DNA of 64,000 bases from Larimichthys crocea (Eukaryota > Chordata > Actinopteri > Sciaenidae), in assembly GCF_000972845.2 (NCBI RefSeq), contig NC_040016.1, positions 1,694,701-1,758,700 on the forward strand, given 5' to 3'. This document shows positions 36,536-49,800 of the stretch, piece by piece. Each line of letters opens with the position of its first letter. Position 1 is the stretch's first letter. The notes below the pieces were generated by a model that was not told the origin of the DNA, ran no database searches, and saw only the letters and a list, made by a program, of their open reading frames with translations. The position numbers and the translations under genes were made by a program.

Positions 36536-39500
36536 ACTGTTTGTATATATGTGTTTGATAAGGTCTTATGTCGGCAGACACTTCACAGAAAACCAGTCCC
36601 AAAAAAAAAAGGAAAAAAATAAAAAATATATTTTTAATTTTTCAGTCTCACAGAATAGACTGTTAGCCTTTCTTGAATAGACTGCGATTCCACTCCAGCT
36701 GCAAAACGTAGGGTAGATTTTGAGTAGCTTTTGCCCTAAATCACTTTGGAGCACATCCCAGCTTCTCACCTCCGCATGTGTAACTCTCAGTAGCTACTAT
36801 TCCGCAGCAAGGCCAAGTGGGATCTGTCAGTTATCGGGGCCTGCTCAAAACTTTTTTAATCTCTAACCGAAAGCAGCGCTAGTTTATTTTAAACTGTAGC
36901 CCAGATGACAAATGATTTTCTGCTAGTGACTGACGCTCCAAAAAACCCCACAGAAATGAAGAAAACTGGAACACAAATAATAGCGCAAGTCTGTTAGGCT
37001 TCGTGAAGGGAACATTGCTAATTACTCTACAACCCTAATCACAGTGTTGTTGTCTGTGAAATTGTTTGAATTCCTGGTGTCCATTGCTCCCCATGCTTAC
37101 ATTGGAGCCAAATCCAAGTTGTCAAACAACAAGTGTAGTCTGAAACTCCCCTTAAAACGGTGGTGAAGCAGCATTGAATATCCTACACCTCCTCCCTCTA
37201 CTACCTCCTTTTATTTCCACAGCCTCTTTGTCAGCTCCCTCTTTTGTGCACCTCTCAAAGGGTTAAAAAGGGAGAAGTGATGAGTGGCCCGCCGGGTCTG
37301 GCCTCCATTGTGTGTTGGCATTGTGCCACTGCATAGCATGTCGACCATAGACACATGTACAAGGGACTTTTCTCTATTCACAGGCATTACAGTTACCCAG
37401 TAATACTACCCTCACCTCTTGCAAATCAATGCAAATACTTTCCAAGGGGTTAGTGACATTTGCAGGCTAATGATAACAATGACATTTTCTAAGCAGCACA
37501 GTGCTGAATGGCCTCCAATACGGTTACTTTTGCATGTCATTGATTCTTTCTTGGCCTACAACCTCCTTGTAGGCATTGCTGAGCAACTTCTTCTAACACC
37601 CAATAACTTCAGACAAAAGTTTTGGGATGCTCCTGATAGACCGGTTGTTTTTCCTCTGCTCCTTCAGTGGAAACATGTGCTCAAGGACCATAAAACCCGT
37701 TTCCCTCCCTTTCCTCCCTTACATAGCTTGTTAAGGGAAAAACCACTCGACGGCATGTTGTGCAGAACATTGGTGGCTGCTCAGCCTAATTCTTTTTGCA
37801 GACCTGTGTTGCCTCCACACTGCACCGTCGTGGATCCCGGGGGTGCTTTTAAGTAGCCTCTCCCTCCACGACCCCCTGCGGAGGAGAGGCAAGCAGAGCA
37901 GAGGGACCTGGGGAATAAGTACTCTAGGCCAGACAATGGCGGACCGCCGGGAAGGGGGTGGGGCGTTGATTGTAACCACAAATGGAAGAAGAGCAGGGGG
38001 AGGAGGAGGCCTCGAAACTGAAAGGGAGGGGGTGGTTTAGGGGGAGGTCAAAGGTTAGACTGATCCCCACTTTAAAGGTGGAGCGGGGCCGTGCAGGTTT
38101 TATTGCCAGGGCCCTCGTGTTGCTTTTTGCGCAGCCTGGGGTGGACCTCTGAACTGCTACTGCATCACGGGGGAGGGGTGTTTAGGTGGGTGTGAGTGCA
38201 AGCTACACATTGCAATCCCATGATGGCTCCAGTTGTGCTCGGTGACCTCTGACCCAGCCTCCACTCCCCTCACCAGGAGCTGTCACACAGGTCAGCGGTG
38301 TGCCAACTCCCACATGACGAGACGTTAGGGGAGTGAAGAGTCTCTCTAAGTGTTGATCACCGGTTGTCTCTCACTATTTGTTTAGCAGTGAGTCTGTTCA
38401 CTCAGCTGGTAGATTTTGGGCGGATAAGGAGGCAGAGCATGTGATGAAGCAGGCAGCAAACATGAAGGAATGCGTCAGCGATACCATTCAGCTCTTGTCG
38501 GGCCACCGCATTCCAAATGAAATGGGGTGTGTAACTTGTGACTGGTGTGATGTGCTGATGCGTGGCAGCTGGGAGGAGTTGCTTCCTTTCTCTCCAAGTC
38601 TTTCTCCTGGGGACCGCCTCTACCCCCGCCTCACCAAGATCCATGATTTCCTTGGTTTCCATTCCATGTGGAGGAATGTGACTGTTCTGGTTGATAGGCT
38701 TGGCTCTACATTTTTACCCGGGTGTGACCTCATTTGGCTCTTGAGATCAGCGTGACATGGCCTCGAGTGCACCAGCAGCCTCTCTCAGCCTGCCCTCTGA
38801 CACATGACAGATAGTATTTGTCCAATTGGCACTTGAGGCGACACGTAATGTCGAATGTAGCTTGAAAACAATGGTATAAAAACCAATGATTAATTGTAGA
38901 GCAGACAAACGGGGCAGAAAAGGTTACATTTTCCAACCAAAGACATCATCAAGCTGAAATGTCAGGCATGCGTGACTTTTCTTTCTCCTAGACTACTAAA
39001 GAAGACACATCTCAGAGGCACAAACATGGCACAAGCTGTTTTTAAGCTCATTTAAGAGGCACACCTCATCCTGCCCTCGGCAATCAGTGCTGCAGTCAAA
39101 CTTGGCCGCAGCACAGACACATTTTCAAAAGTAGCCTGTCTCCCAGTCTGCTTGTAGTTGCATCAACATAAAAGCCTTGAGCGTTTAGATTTGTGAAAGG
39201 GCGGGATAGGAGAAATCTGAACAAAATGATGCCAGAGCCTGCACCTCAGCCAGAAACGGCTGAGGGAAAAGAAGAAGACAACAGAGGAGTGAGGGAGGGA
39301 ACTTGGCAGCACTAACTAACTCGGAACAGCAACAAGGCAGCTCACACCAAAGAATAATAAATAATGTCGTAGGGAGAAGCTCTCTGTGCAAGGCACATGG
39401 AGAAAAAGAGAAAGTGGGGAAAGAAGGATGACAAAAACTCTTGAGAAGCTGAGTCAAACTTTAATTAAGGACTGAACGAAGCATTGGAACAGCTGCTGTT

Positions 39501-40440
39501 GCTTGTGCCACCCCGCCACACTGGCTTTACGGCTCTTTTAAAAAAAAAAGCCAAACAGATGTTACGAGGGGGTGGTGTGGTGATTTTATCGGACGAGAAG
39601 TTTGGTTTCGGGGAAGAGGAGGAAATTAAACTAACCCACTCACCAGACTGGTGATTTCAGGTTATTAGTGGGGAGGTCTGCTGGTCACGGCAGTGATGAT
39701 TGTGACTTTTGATATCTCAATAGCCTCCCCCCAATGCATTACAGTGTGTTAGAGTCACATCAGAGGCGTCTCCATGTCTGTTGAATTGCTCTTGAGCAAG
39801 ATACTGACCGCCTGCATAACTCGGGGCCATCATAAAACAAAGAAATGGATAAATTGTACCTTGTGCTTCCAGCTCACTTATTGCAAGCTGCTCCGGATAA
39901 TAACATTGTCTCTAAACCCTAAACTGTAATTTGTATTCAGTGCTCTAAATAATGCTGCTTGTCATAGGGGTGGCTACAAACCATATTTATTAAATATAAA
40001 ACCATCATTATGAATTTCTAACAGACCTACATTTACTGAAATCATTAATTATTTATAAATTATCTGAATCCCATGTAACTGAACTGATTATGGCTACTTA
40101 ACCAGCAAATCAACCTATGGTGTAGCACAGAAGTCATTCGAAATGAGACAGTTAAGATTTTAATAAGATTGTCTTCACAGTTATTAATTATTAGTTTACG
40201 CTGTCCAGCCCTACCTGACCTTTGTGATCAGTGTTGTGTTGTGACTTAGACTTTCAGGTGATATTCACACCAGCATGCCCTCTGTGGAGTGTCAGTGGCT
40301 TTCTGCTCTGATCCGAGCGTCTTCTCATCATCAACATGGAGCGATGCCATTTTGTTGTGCTCGCTCACCTCCTTTATCAGCGAGTCTGTCTCTCCCCTTC
40401 TCTCCCTCTTTCTCATTCTGTCACTCTCCTACGGAGGACG
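36536..40440. other. Intron 1 stretch, no exon supported
   Basis: Two longer open frames occur, 145 codons at 37419-37856 and 125 codons at 38378-38755. The second opens with TTG. Neither contains a motif I recognise or a plausible splice frame. 37860-38040 is G-rich. Around 39780-39830 the phrase ttgctcttgagcaagatac looks like a short fish-repeat fragment. Confidence 0.45.
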
Positions 40441-40520
40441 TGATGAAAATGGCTGTTTAATCATGCAGAGAGGTCAACCAATCAAAGGGCCCGGGCCCGA
40501 GTGATTTAAGGGCCTATTCA
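40441..40520. promoter_or_regulatory. Possible intronic regulatory element
   Basis: A compact complex block contains tttaatcatg, then aaccaatcaaaggg (a CCAAT-like core overlapping a TCF/LEF-type atcaaag site), joined to the perfect 12-base palindrome gggcccgggccc at 40487-40498. The flanks are pyrimidine- and GA-rich simple sequence, so this island of complexity stands out. Function is inferred only. Confidence 0.25.
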
Positions 40521-42614
40521 GAGCACAGCTGGAGGGAGAGGGGAGAGGAAAGAGGGAGGGCGACAGGGGGAGAGAGTGAGTGAGGGAGAGAGACAGGTTG
40601 GGGTTTGATTGCTGTATGGCGCAGGTCACCTCTCATCCACTTACTACTGGTCTAGTTTCACCAATAATTGTCCCTGATAGATTGATGTATAAGCAAGGAG
40701 ATGAATGGATGGAGCGGGTAGAGGGCAGATTGGCAGAGAGACGCACACATAAACGTGCCGACCCGCCGGTGATGGGATACATACACACATTCTAAACTCA
40801 CACAAGCTCATCAACATCGGTATAGACACACATCTTCCTCACATTAACTCAGGTGGCCTGCTTCCATTGTAACTGCTGAGCCCTCCACACCTCTCTCTCT
40901 CACACACACACACATGGACAGTTATGGCGTCTGCAGACAAGGCAGTTCTCACCTGAATGTCAATGGGAGAGAATGACAGATGGCTGGGAGGAGCAGAGGA
41001 AGTAAAGAGAGACAGAGACACTGATTTGTCTACTGTCTTGCGCTCCTGTCACACAAACCCTCCCAATATCCAATTTATGATATAGATATTGAATACGAGC
41101 TCAGCCTGTGTTTAAAAATGCCAAACACACAGGTGAAACACCTTCCTGTTGTCATTCACACGACCACAAGGTCCTCTGCTGCAGCCTGTCACACACAAAA
41201 ACCACAAGGCAGAATTTTACAGGAGCTTGTATAATTCTGTGCACTTAACAGGATTATCACGTCTCAATGTCATTAAAGTGGTTACAACTTTGTTTTTACA
41301 CTGGATATTCGACAAGGCAAAGGCAGCACACACAGACTTAGTATTTCTTTATGTGGTCACCTCATGAAAAGTTAATGCAACAACCCCTGCTCTGCAAGAA
41401 GTCATGAAATGGATAGAGGTATCAAAGAGTGGAATTAATGGCAGGGTGGTAGTGAGCTTGTAGAAATGATTGCTCTGGTAACCTCCATCCACCATTTCTG
41501 GACCTGCAGGCAGCCCTGGTTACGAGCAGGGTCATCCAGAGCTGATAACCCATGTTGGCCCATTCACACCGACTGCTATAACATGTTTTGGGTCATTGGA
41601 GAGATATTATGTTCTCTCCTTTTCTCTTCATCATTCTGTTGTAAACCCTCGCTTAGTCCTCTTTTACTCATAAAACCTGTAACATTGCTGCTGCAGTGCC
41701 AGTGGATCTCTTGAGACATGTTGGTCTCTTATAGCTGAGGACAAATGTTCAGCAACAGAAGATGTCTTGTGTTATTATTTTAGAAAAGTGTATTGCTCTT
41801 AGGGTTTCCTTAGCATTTTGAAATTGGCATCTCACATGTTTGCAGCATGCAACTAGTTTCTTATGATGAGTTGTTTTGCAGATCTAAATCAAAGTGTAAT
41901 GTAACCCTTTGCTTGTCTGTAAATTGTGTTTATTTTCATTCACACTAGTGTTGCAAGAGAGAGATTGAGGGGAGTTTCAGCAGGTCCTGACAGGGGTATT
42001 GCCTGATCAACTTTATTGAGTAAACGGTATTGACTTTAGCTCCTGTTCACTCATCACCTTGACATGGCAATCTTCCACAAGGTTTCTGGGTGAAGCTAAA
42101 TGTTTGAAAGGGACGTCTGTCACTCCCGCCCAGTATTTTCTGCCTGACTGTCTCTCTTCACTGTTTTCCTCTTTTATTTTATTTTTTCTTGCCTCCATGT
42201 TTCTTTCCTTTTGTTGTGTCCATCTCCCAGCATGCTTTAGTGTTGGTTTGCCTGTGACTAATCACACAGTTAATATTTGTTTGCTTCCAGCCAAGCTAAA
42301 TTAACAACATGCTAAGTAAATTTTTGTTTGGGATTCATTTGGTACCTCCCAGGTGGTGCTCCTGGCTTTTTCCAAAGAAATTACATTTAAATGCCGCAAA
42401 GCACCAAAAGAGAAATACACAAATCATTGTCTTTGCACCTGCAAGGCCCAACCTGTTGCACACAGAGTAAAGACTTTGCTGAGCGAGCTAATGTCGATCA
42501 GTCAGTGGAAGGAGGGGATTCGAATCAGTCATGTTTTACTTTTTATAAATGAACTGTTAGGAAAGTGTGAAAAAGTTGGCATGTTTTAATTTAGCTTGTT
42601 TTGTCTTGAACAAC
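40521..42614. other. Intron 1 stretch, nothing recognised
   Basis: A GA-rich run at about 40530-40600 and small CA runs (40901-40914) are the only simple sequence of note. No exon or transposon is supported. Confidence 0.5.
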
Positions 42615-42725
42615 TTGCAATGATATAAAACAGAGAGAAGCATCAGATCCTCACATTTGAGAAGCTTGATCGTTAAATCATTCAGTCACATTTAGTCGAC
42701 TGAGTAATTGTTTCAGCAGTTAGAT
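42615..42725 (+). repeat. Teleost interspersed repeat, copy 2 (decayed)
   Basis: The text aatgatataaaacagagaga, then tcacatttgagaagctt, then a divergent tail with tagtcgactgagtaattgtt and tcagc, follows the same plan as the element at 32250-32425 and lies in the same orientation. It is shorter and more degraded. Confidence 0.55.
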
Positions 42726-42954
42726 TTCTCTTCTCCAAAATCTCGTCTGTTAAATCCACCGAGGGCAAAGGGAGATGAGTATCCATGTCTGTTTCACGGC
42801 TGCACAGTGATTTTTTATTTTTTTTAATAACTTTGTGCTCGCTGTGGCTCTGCTTGTGTTTCTGATACAGCCAGCGAGTTAGTGTTCGTAGAGTGCCACT
42901 CCAGCAGATAGCTGGCCTCTTCCTCTCTCTTTCTCTTTCTCCCTCCCCATCTCT

Positions 42955-43330
42955 CTGACCTTGCGTCGGCGTGTGGAGATGAGCGCTGAGTGGATACACT
43001 CAATGAGTGGTGTGAGCGTGTGTGCGCACGCGTGTGCGAACGCTGGAGAAACCGTGGGAGCTCCCATTTGTTGTGTAAATGCAAGCCGCTAATTGACTGC
43101 CGGGCATGCAGCCTCTCCTTCACCGTCTGAACCCTGCCCTCCGCCGGGTCCCGGGGATCCTGCCAGGGGAATGTTTGCCCCCCTAACACACACACACGCG
43201 CTTACAACACCCCCCCCCTTTTCTCTCTCTTCGTCTGCCGGAGCAGGCCTGGCGCTGGGCCAAAGTGAGGATGGGCACAGCGCGGGCCTCTCTCTTCTCT
43301 CTCTCTGTCTGTCTCTGTGTCGGGCTCTCA
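42955..43330. promoter_or_regulatory. Internal CpG-rich block in intron 1
   Basis: By eye more than 25 CpG dinucleotides fall in about 375 bases (for example cgtcggcgtg, gcgcacgcgtgtgcgaacg, ccgccgggtcccgggg), against a CpG-poor intron on both sides. This is the kind of local enrichment seen at alternative promoters or unmethylated enhancers. There is no TATA box and no clear exon-donor pair. A short CA run and a C-run (43211-43218) interrupt it. Confidence 0.35.
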
Positions 43331-45770
43331 TAACAAAAAGCTACACGGCATTTACTCATGATAACATGCTGTGCTTTTTGACACTCTTTTCATCCAATTT
43401 CTCATCTCCAAAAACATAATGAGCGCTCTCTTTTTATTCCGATCTCACCATTGTTACAAGAATTTGATCTTTTTCACAAATGAGCAAACCATAGACCATC
43501 TTCACCAGCACGTACCGTCTCTTGCAGTAGTTGCACGTGCCAATAAAGCCACATGTAGATGAAGTGACCCTCGCTGCACTCAGACTTAAGTCATTGTCAA
43601 ATTAGGGCCCAGTCTAGTAGCCACAGTAGCCATATCAGTTTTAGCCTCAGCGGTAAGCCCACATGAGACACCTAGCCCAACTGTTGCCTGGCCACAGGCC
43701 CAGATCTCAGACACACAGAAACAGTTTTTATGTAAGGCTGGCTGAATTAGCAGCCCGTAGCTACAGATAATACCCTCTTGACCTCCCTACTGAGTGTTCT
43801 CGTCTCTCTCTAATTTCACATGCAAGCGCCTATATTCAGGTGTCAGGGTTAAGTTGGTGTTAAAATGATTGACATGTTGCTATTCTATGCAATAAAAATT
43901 TATAAAGTGACAAATTGTGCTGGGTAAGTACAAACAGTACAAACATTTTTCACAGGATTGTTGTTGCTTGTGTTGCTGTACATTTCCTGTAAATCTCAGT
44001 TTCTCTTGAGGATAGTCAGAACATAGTCCTATGCAGTTCCAGTTCCTACATGATGACACCGAAAGTTGTCAGAGCATTTATGGGTTAGGATGCCTGTTTG
44101 TGGAGGTGTCCAAATCCAGATGAACGGATGTGTATGGACATGGCTCATGCATGTAAAAAAAAAAAGTGCGTTGAAACATAGAATCCAAAAACATTCACAC
44201 GGCTCAGAGGTGGCACTGCGGTAGCGAGACCGTGCTATGTAACTATTTATTATATCATGGAGAATGTTATGAAGTAAATGCAATCAAAATTACAATAGTT
44301 GGTTGGAAAAACACATGCGCGCACACACAGGATCAGACCTCCCATGCTCAGGTTTTCCCAGGCCAGTCTATTGTTCTGCAGAGGTAAACATGAGGGAGCA
44401 CAGCCAGAGGAACAGACAAACAATAAACTGACACACTCTGCTCTAACACTCTGTTTAGACTGCAAACACAAAAGAGCAAGTGTGTGTCTGTGTGTATGTT
44501 TGTGTGTGTGTGTATGTAGCCAACAACAAAGCAAAACCGCAATCCTGAGAAAGCGGAGGAACGTCGAGTTGCGGTGGCGGACCTGATGCATAAAAATGGC
44601 AACTTGCCGATTTCATAGCATTATCCTTCCCACGGTTCGAGGCACTGAAATGTCAACTGTGTCACTTTTCCGTTCTTGGCAGTTCGGAAATGCTGAGAAT
44701 GCAGCGGGCTGGCAGTGATTCAGTGCAATAGATAGCTACAGTCAAATGCTCTGTCATGTTAAGTTTGTTTGATGTGATATTCACAGCGGACTTCACACCA
44801 TTTGTTCATGGTATGCACAAGAATGGTACTTGACTTTCAAAACGGGTCCACACTTAAATGTGAAGGACTATTATTTTAGGCGTTCGATGGCAGCAAATGA
44901 GGCACAAAGAAACAAAAGCAAGGATTTAACATCAAGCTTGCCACTTATGCTCCAGAGACGACAACAATAGGATTAGCTGGCACGCTAAATAACCAAGGCC
45001 TGGCCAAGCCTCTTATACTGTCACAAGGCCCTTTTTAATGTATGTTAATATGTTCACCAGTTTTTTAAAAATACAATAAATTTCACATTTGCACAATAGC
45101 TGCTCTCTAAATCACAAAAGAAACGTGTATATTTGAAATGAGAACACTAAAGATGGCAATGCTATGTCAAGTGGTCATCTTTATTGTTTGTGTATATTAT
45201 GTGATGCAGTGAGCCGTTAATTCCCAAAGTCGCCCAACAAGTCAGATTCACAACAGTTGCAGCAGGACAACAGGAACATCGCTTCTCCACAAGTGGAAAC
45301 AAAAACAGAGTCAGAATGAAAGCGAGTCGCAGGAAGGTTGATTTAGGCGATCACTGTCGAGGACCATTAAAAGCAAATGCATTTCCTGTTTTGATCCCCA
45401 CTGTAATCAGCACCTCTGCTCCGCAAACACATTCACTGCCAATAAAGCTTATTGAATCATATTGACCGTGTGCGGAAGCGGGGAGGAAAGACCGAAAATG
45501 ACAGGGCGGCTGGTAAGCGGAGTGAGGGAATGAAAAGCCGAAAAGAGGAAGTAAAACTGAACGATGTAGAGTAAAAGAGAGCCGGGGGGGAAGAGGAAGA
45601 GGAATGAGGGAGCAAAGAGAAAAGGGAGAAAGTAACAGAGACAGGGAAAGAGCAATTTGCTCTTCCTCCCCCTGCTAGCTGCACCAGCAGTATTGCAGCC
45701 AGACAGGCAGTGCTGAATCTGAGTCAGCAAGAGTTGAACTGGGGCCCTAGCCTATAGCCCCGGGGCTGCT
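43331..45770. other. Intron 1 stretch, nothing recognised
   Basis: AT-rich sequence with an A-run at 44155-44165 and a small GT cluster at 44480-44515. A GA-rich stretch lies at 45480-45660. No exon or mobile element is supported. Confidence 0.5.
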
Positions 45771-45845
45771 CGCACACACACACACACACGCACGCACGCA
45801 CGCACGCACGCACACACGTGCACACACACATGCGCACACAGACAC
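45771..45845. repeat. Compound (CA)n/(GCAC)n microsatellite
   Basis: CA dinucleotides pass into about six cgca units and back into CA, with a central cacgtg. It is alternating purine-pyrimidine almost throughout. Confidence 0.95.
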
Positions 45846-45982
45846 GGTGTCAGACCTGTCGCCCTATTCTCCTCAGCCCTCCAGCTCCAGGCCTAACTAT
45901 AGCTGCTCAGCCAACCATTCTTAATTAGTAGCTGCTGCTGCCGCCTGCCCTGCCCCGGCGCCACTGTGGTAAAGCCCCAGCC

Positions 45983-45984
<2 letters not shown>

Positions 45985-46017
<33 letters not shown>
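45985..46017. repeat. (GT)16 microsatellite
   Basis: A pure GT run of 33 bases, 140 bases from the compound CA tract and complementary to it on the same strand. Confidence 0.97.
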
Positions 46018-46018
<1 letters not shown>

Positions 46019-46866
46019 TGGGTTTCGGTTTGTGTTTGTTTGCTGTCTTTGCAGCGAGTCTCCATGCTTTCTCTGTGATATTCTGTACGTGCACAAACGT
46101 TACAGGTGGAGCAGAAGAAGTAAAGACCACATGTTGCTGCGTGTGCTCAGCAGAGTCTGTGGTTTTATGCATCCTATTGTTGCACCAAGCGCTTCCTCGC
46201 TTAAGTCTCCTTTTAAACTATCCATATTTCTCCTGCTGCTCAAGTGAGCTGCCCCTTTTAAGCATCCATCACATAGGAAAACCAAAAAATGCTTTCTACG
46301 TGCCACATCGTGCCGATCACATTGAGTTAGTGCAAGGGAGCAGACGTGCGCTGAAAAGCTAAAGAGACTCAGACTGTCAGGGAAATCTATATTTCCCCTA
46401 TTTCCGACGTTCTGGGAGCACTTTAGTAACAGACTGTTGACTTCACAGTTTCAGGAGATGGCTTCAGGATCCTGTTTCACTGTTGTTCTTGTTGAGGTTT
46501 ATGCCTGTCAAGAGAGCCAAGTGTGTGTACATTTTTGTGCACATGTGTGTGTGTTTATTGCTTGAATACTTGGCCGGGCTTCAATGACCACAACAGATGA
46601 AGAAGATATTGCACACAGTGCTCCATCTAGATCCCTGCCCATGTTCAAACTCCATACATCTTCCCCCTGCCTGCCTCTCTTCACATCCTGTCATGTTCAT
46701 AGTATTAGGCGGCAGTGAGGGACTTGTCCAAGATGTGGACAGGCTGAAACATTTCTCCCTGAGGACCCCTGAGGACCCCTTCCACACATGCACAGTACAA
46801 ACACATAGCTGGGACAACGCTGCCAGCCACTGGCCTGCTAATAAAGACCATATTACAATGAGATGA

Positions 46867-46894
46867 AGAGAGAGAGAGAGAGAGAGAGAGAGAG
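46867..46894. repeat. (AG)14 microsatellite
   Basis: A pure AG run of 28 bases. Just upstream, at about 46761-46781, the 10-mer tgaggacccc occurs twice in tandem. Confidence 0.95.
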
Positions 46895-49800
46895 CAGACT
46901 AGCTTAGTTCAGCACAGGAAACACACACAGCTGGTAGACAGACAGTGGATAAAGTTTAATTTGCCCCACATGCATGCTCTCCATGCACACACATTCATAT
47001 CTGTTCCTGGAGGAACACAGGCCACAACCCAGCAACCCAGTGACCTAAATTAGCAGCACTGCAGCCCCCTTTTCACTCCGAGGCTCGATCTAGGCCACGC
47101 AGACTCACGCCCGCTGGACGAAGCACCTCCATGCCGCCCGTTTACGCACAACCATAGCAGTACATACATTGATGGATGACTCAGAAATCCAATGTGAAGT
47201 GAGAGATTTGGTTGTGTGCTCAGCTGGGAGCTTGTAAAATAAATGTCTCAGAGTGCACCACTGCTGTTGAGGCTTTTCAGGATTTCTCCTATTTGACATG
47301 ATAACAGCTTTAAGAGGTTTTTGATGGTGGTCAGAGCGGTTGTGGTCAGCCTACATAATCTGTCGATCTCTTTTACTCCAAGTCTCTTATTTTCATCTTT
47401 CCTCCTCCCCATCCCCAGTGAATCAGCTCTCAGAGGAGCTTCATGTTCTGGTGTGCTTGTTAAGCGCCATATTATGTAGCTGCACAATATCCCTTCTTTA
47501 GTGGCAGACTGACGCACGAGGCTATCCAAAAAAATGGGATCAAAATGAACGCTGATGAAGTGAGCCCTAAACTGTCTGCACCTGCTTTGTGAGTGCAATG
47601 ATTTACTGACCCATGGCTGCCAACAATAAAGCTCCCTTAGTTTCATTTAAATTTCTTGTGTTTACGCTGCATACTGTTTTGGATCTACAGGTTAGGGAGG
47701 AGGAATAATGTTTTCTTTCACTCCCAAGAGCGAGTTGCCTGCATTTTGAGTAAGAGTTTCAATTGCATTTAAGATGCTAATGTAGCCTTTGGGGTGAGCT
47801 GAAATAGCTGGAGTGTGCCGGCGCTTTGTTTTGTCTCAGTTATTCATTAGGGCTTTAATAATTGCCGCATCTCGCTTCATACAAACACCGCCAGGAGAAA
47901 TGGATTCTCTTGGTTCGCTCCTCGGAAAGGTCAGGGCGTATAGCAAGACACCTCCCAGACACACAGATTCACGATTCATGAGCCAGTTCTCTTGGAAAAT
48001 GTGCTTTCTCTTGGACGATTGAGCTGCAGACCCGCTGTTTGTGTGTATGTCACTACTGAGTTTAAGGCAGCCGTTGGAATTCAAATGAGGCATGCAGGTT
48101 GAGACTTGAGTATTCCTCGAGAGACAGAGAGAGAAGGGGAGAGAGAAGCAGGGGTCTTCTGAAGACGTTTCTCTCTGCTTTTGGCATTGTGGGTATAGGT
48201 CACAAGCACAATTTTGGTGACAGGTTCTCGTCGTTGTGCGAGCCCTTAACCCTTCCCCCTTGTGAAATCATGAGTTTTAACAAGCCAGAACTGATCATAC
48301 AAGCTATCCTTCCTTCACACCAAGGGAAGGGTCAGCCGACCTGCAGAGGAAAGTGGATTGCAGTGCGGCGATGGAGACCGGCTTAGCGCTGAATCCCATT
48401 ATCAAACAGCGTTTGTCAAATAATAGGTCAAGGCCCACTTGTACCAAAGACATATTAGGTTGTGGTTTAATTCCACAGCTTTGTGGAACTGATTTTGCTC
48501 AGTGTAAAGTGATTTGGTAGAGAACAAAAGGTTTCTTGTGTTAAGTCTGTTCAGACAAAAGCTTGATTTAAGATCCTGTGCTGAAGGGATATGCATTGAT
48601 AACAATATAGCTTTTACTTTGCTTTTATTGAGGCTACAGTTGTTAATATTGATTATTTTTCTGCTCTTGCATGACTTTGTTTTCAACCATGGCAGGCACT
48701 TAATAGAGTCTAACACTAACAGCGTTGTACGTTGCCCGTCCATTACGACCATAAATTGCAGAAACTAAAAGCTCCCATGTCTGTGCTTTATCCAGTTTTG
48801 CACCTGTACTTTCCAGCATTGGCATATATCCCAACAGTTCCTGCACCATTACCAATGCCGTTTACTTCACTTTGAAGCTGAGAGACCAAGCTTGCATAAA
48901 TATCCAAACAATGTACAATAATGGCGCTCAAATAACGCCTCAGCCATATTTTCAATCTGCTTTGAAAGTGGCGTTGAGTGGCTGAAATAAGAGAGAGACT
49001 GGGGAGTTATGAGTGGCAGTAGGTCCCTGGGGGACCATGGAACATGGCAGGTCATTTGCCTGGCCCGTATTGGTGTAATATATTTGTACACTACAGCGTG
49101 GTGGCCCGGCTGAGAATGCAGAGGGGGGGAGGCGGTGGAGAGGTGGAGGCAGCGAGGCGCTTATTCTGCAATAGGAACAGAGAGGAGACTTAATCAGACT
49201 GGGGCAAATAACATTTAAACACATTTAAATCCACGGGGAGCAGAGTATTTCTTATCTTGTAATGATTGCGTCCCCCAGTGAGGCTGCGTCTGTCATGCAC
49301 GGCAACATTCAGACCTGAGACTAAAATTACCAGTTTCATTCAGCTCCTCTGTAGGGTACACTCTGTGCGGGGCTTTGTACAGAGAAGTTTGTCTTCTCTC
49401 TGGATTCTCTTGTCAAAATAGTTGGCAAGCGTACAACGAGAAGGGCGTGTGTGCTGCTTCAGGCCCGTAGCATCCAGCGTCGCAGTTGTCCTATAAGCCA
49501 TAGTCATATCTAACTCAGTCTTATGTTGAACAAGAGACTGATATATTTAGTCCCTCTGCTCTCCTGTCTTCTTTCCCTCTCCTCTCCTCCCCTCTTTGTC
49601 TATGGCATTCCACTCACTCACCACTCTCTTTCTCATCTCATCTTCCCCCGCTCCCACCAGTCCCTCCTTGTCTCTCCTTATCGCTCTTCCTCTGTGCTCA
49701 CATTTCTGTCTTTCCAACACGTCTCCCTCTCTGTTTTTCTTTCTCCCCATGTCTGTTTTTATCCTCCCCCCCACACTCGCCTCCTCCCCAAAGATCTGCT

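Noticed and set aside
37419..37856. 145-codon frame in intron 1
   Set aside because: No recognisable motif; composition is like the surrounding non-coding DNA.
38378..38755. 125-codon frame free of simple repeats
   Set aside because: It opens at TTG and matches no family I know. No acceptor/donor pair frames it. A homology search would be needed to revive it.
45771..46017. Possible CRISPR-like spacing of repeats
   Set aside because: The repeats are dinucleotide microsatellites without spacers, in a vertebrate genome.
47248..47646. 132-codon minus-strand frame
   Set aside because: No family resemblance and no promoter or splice evidence.
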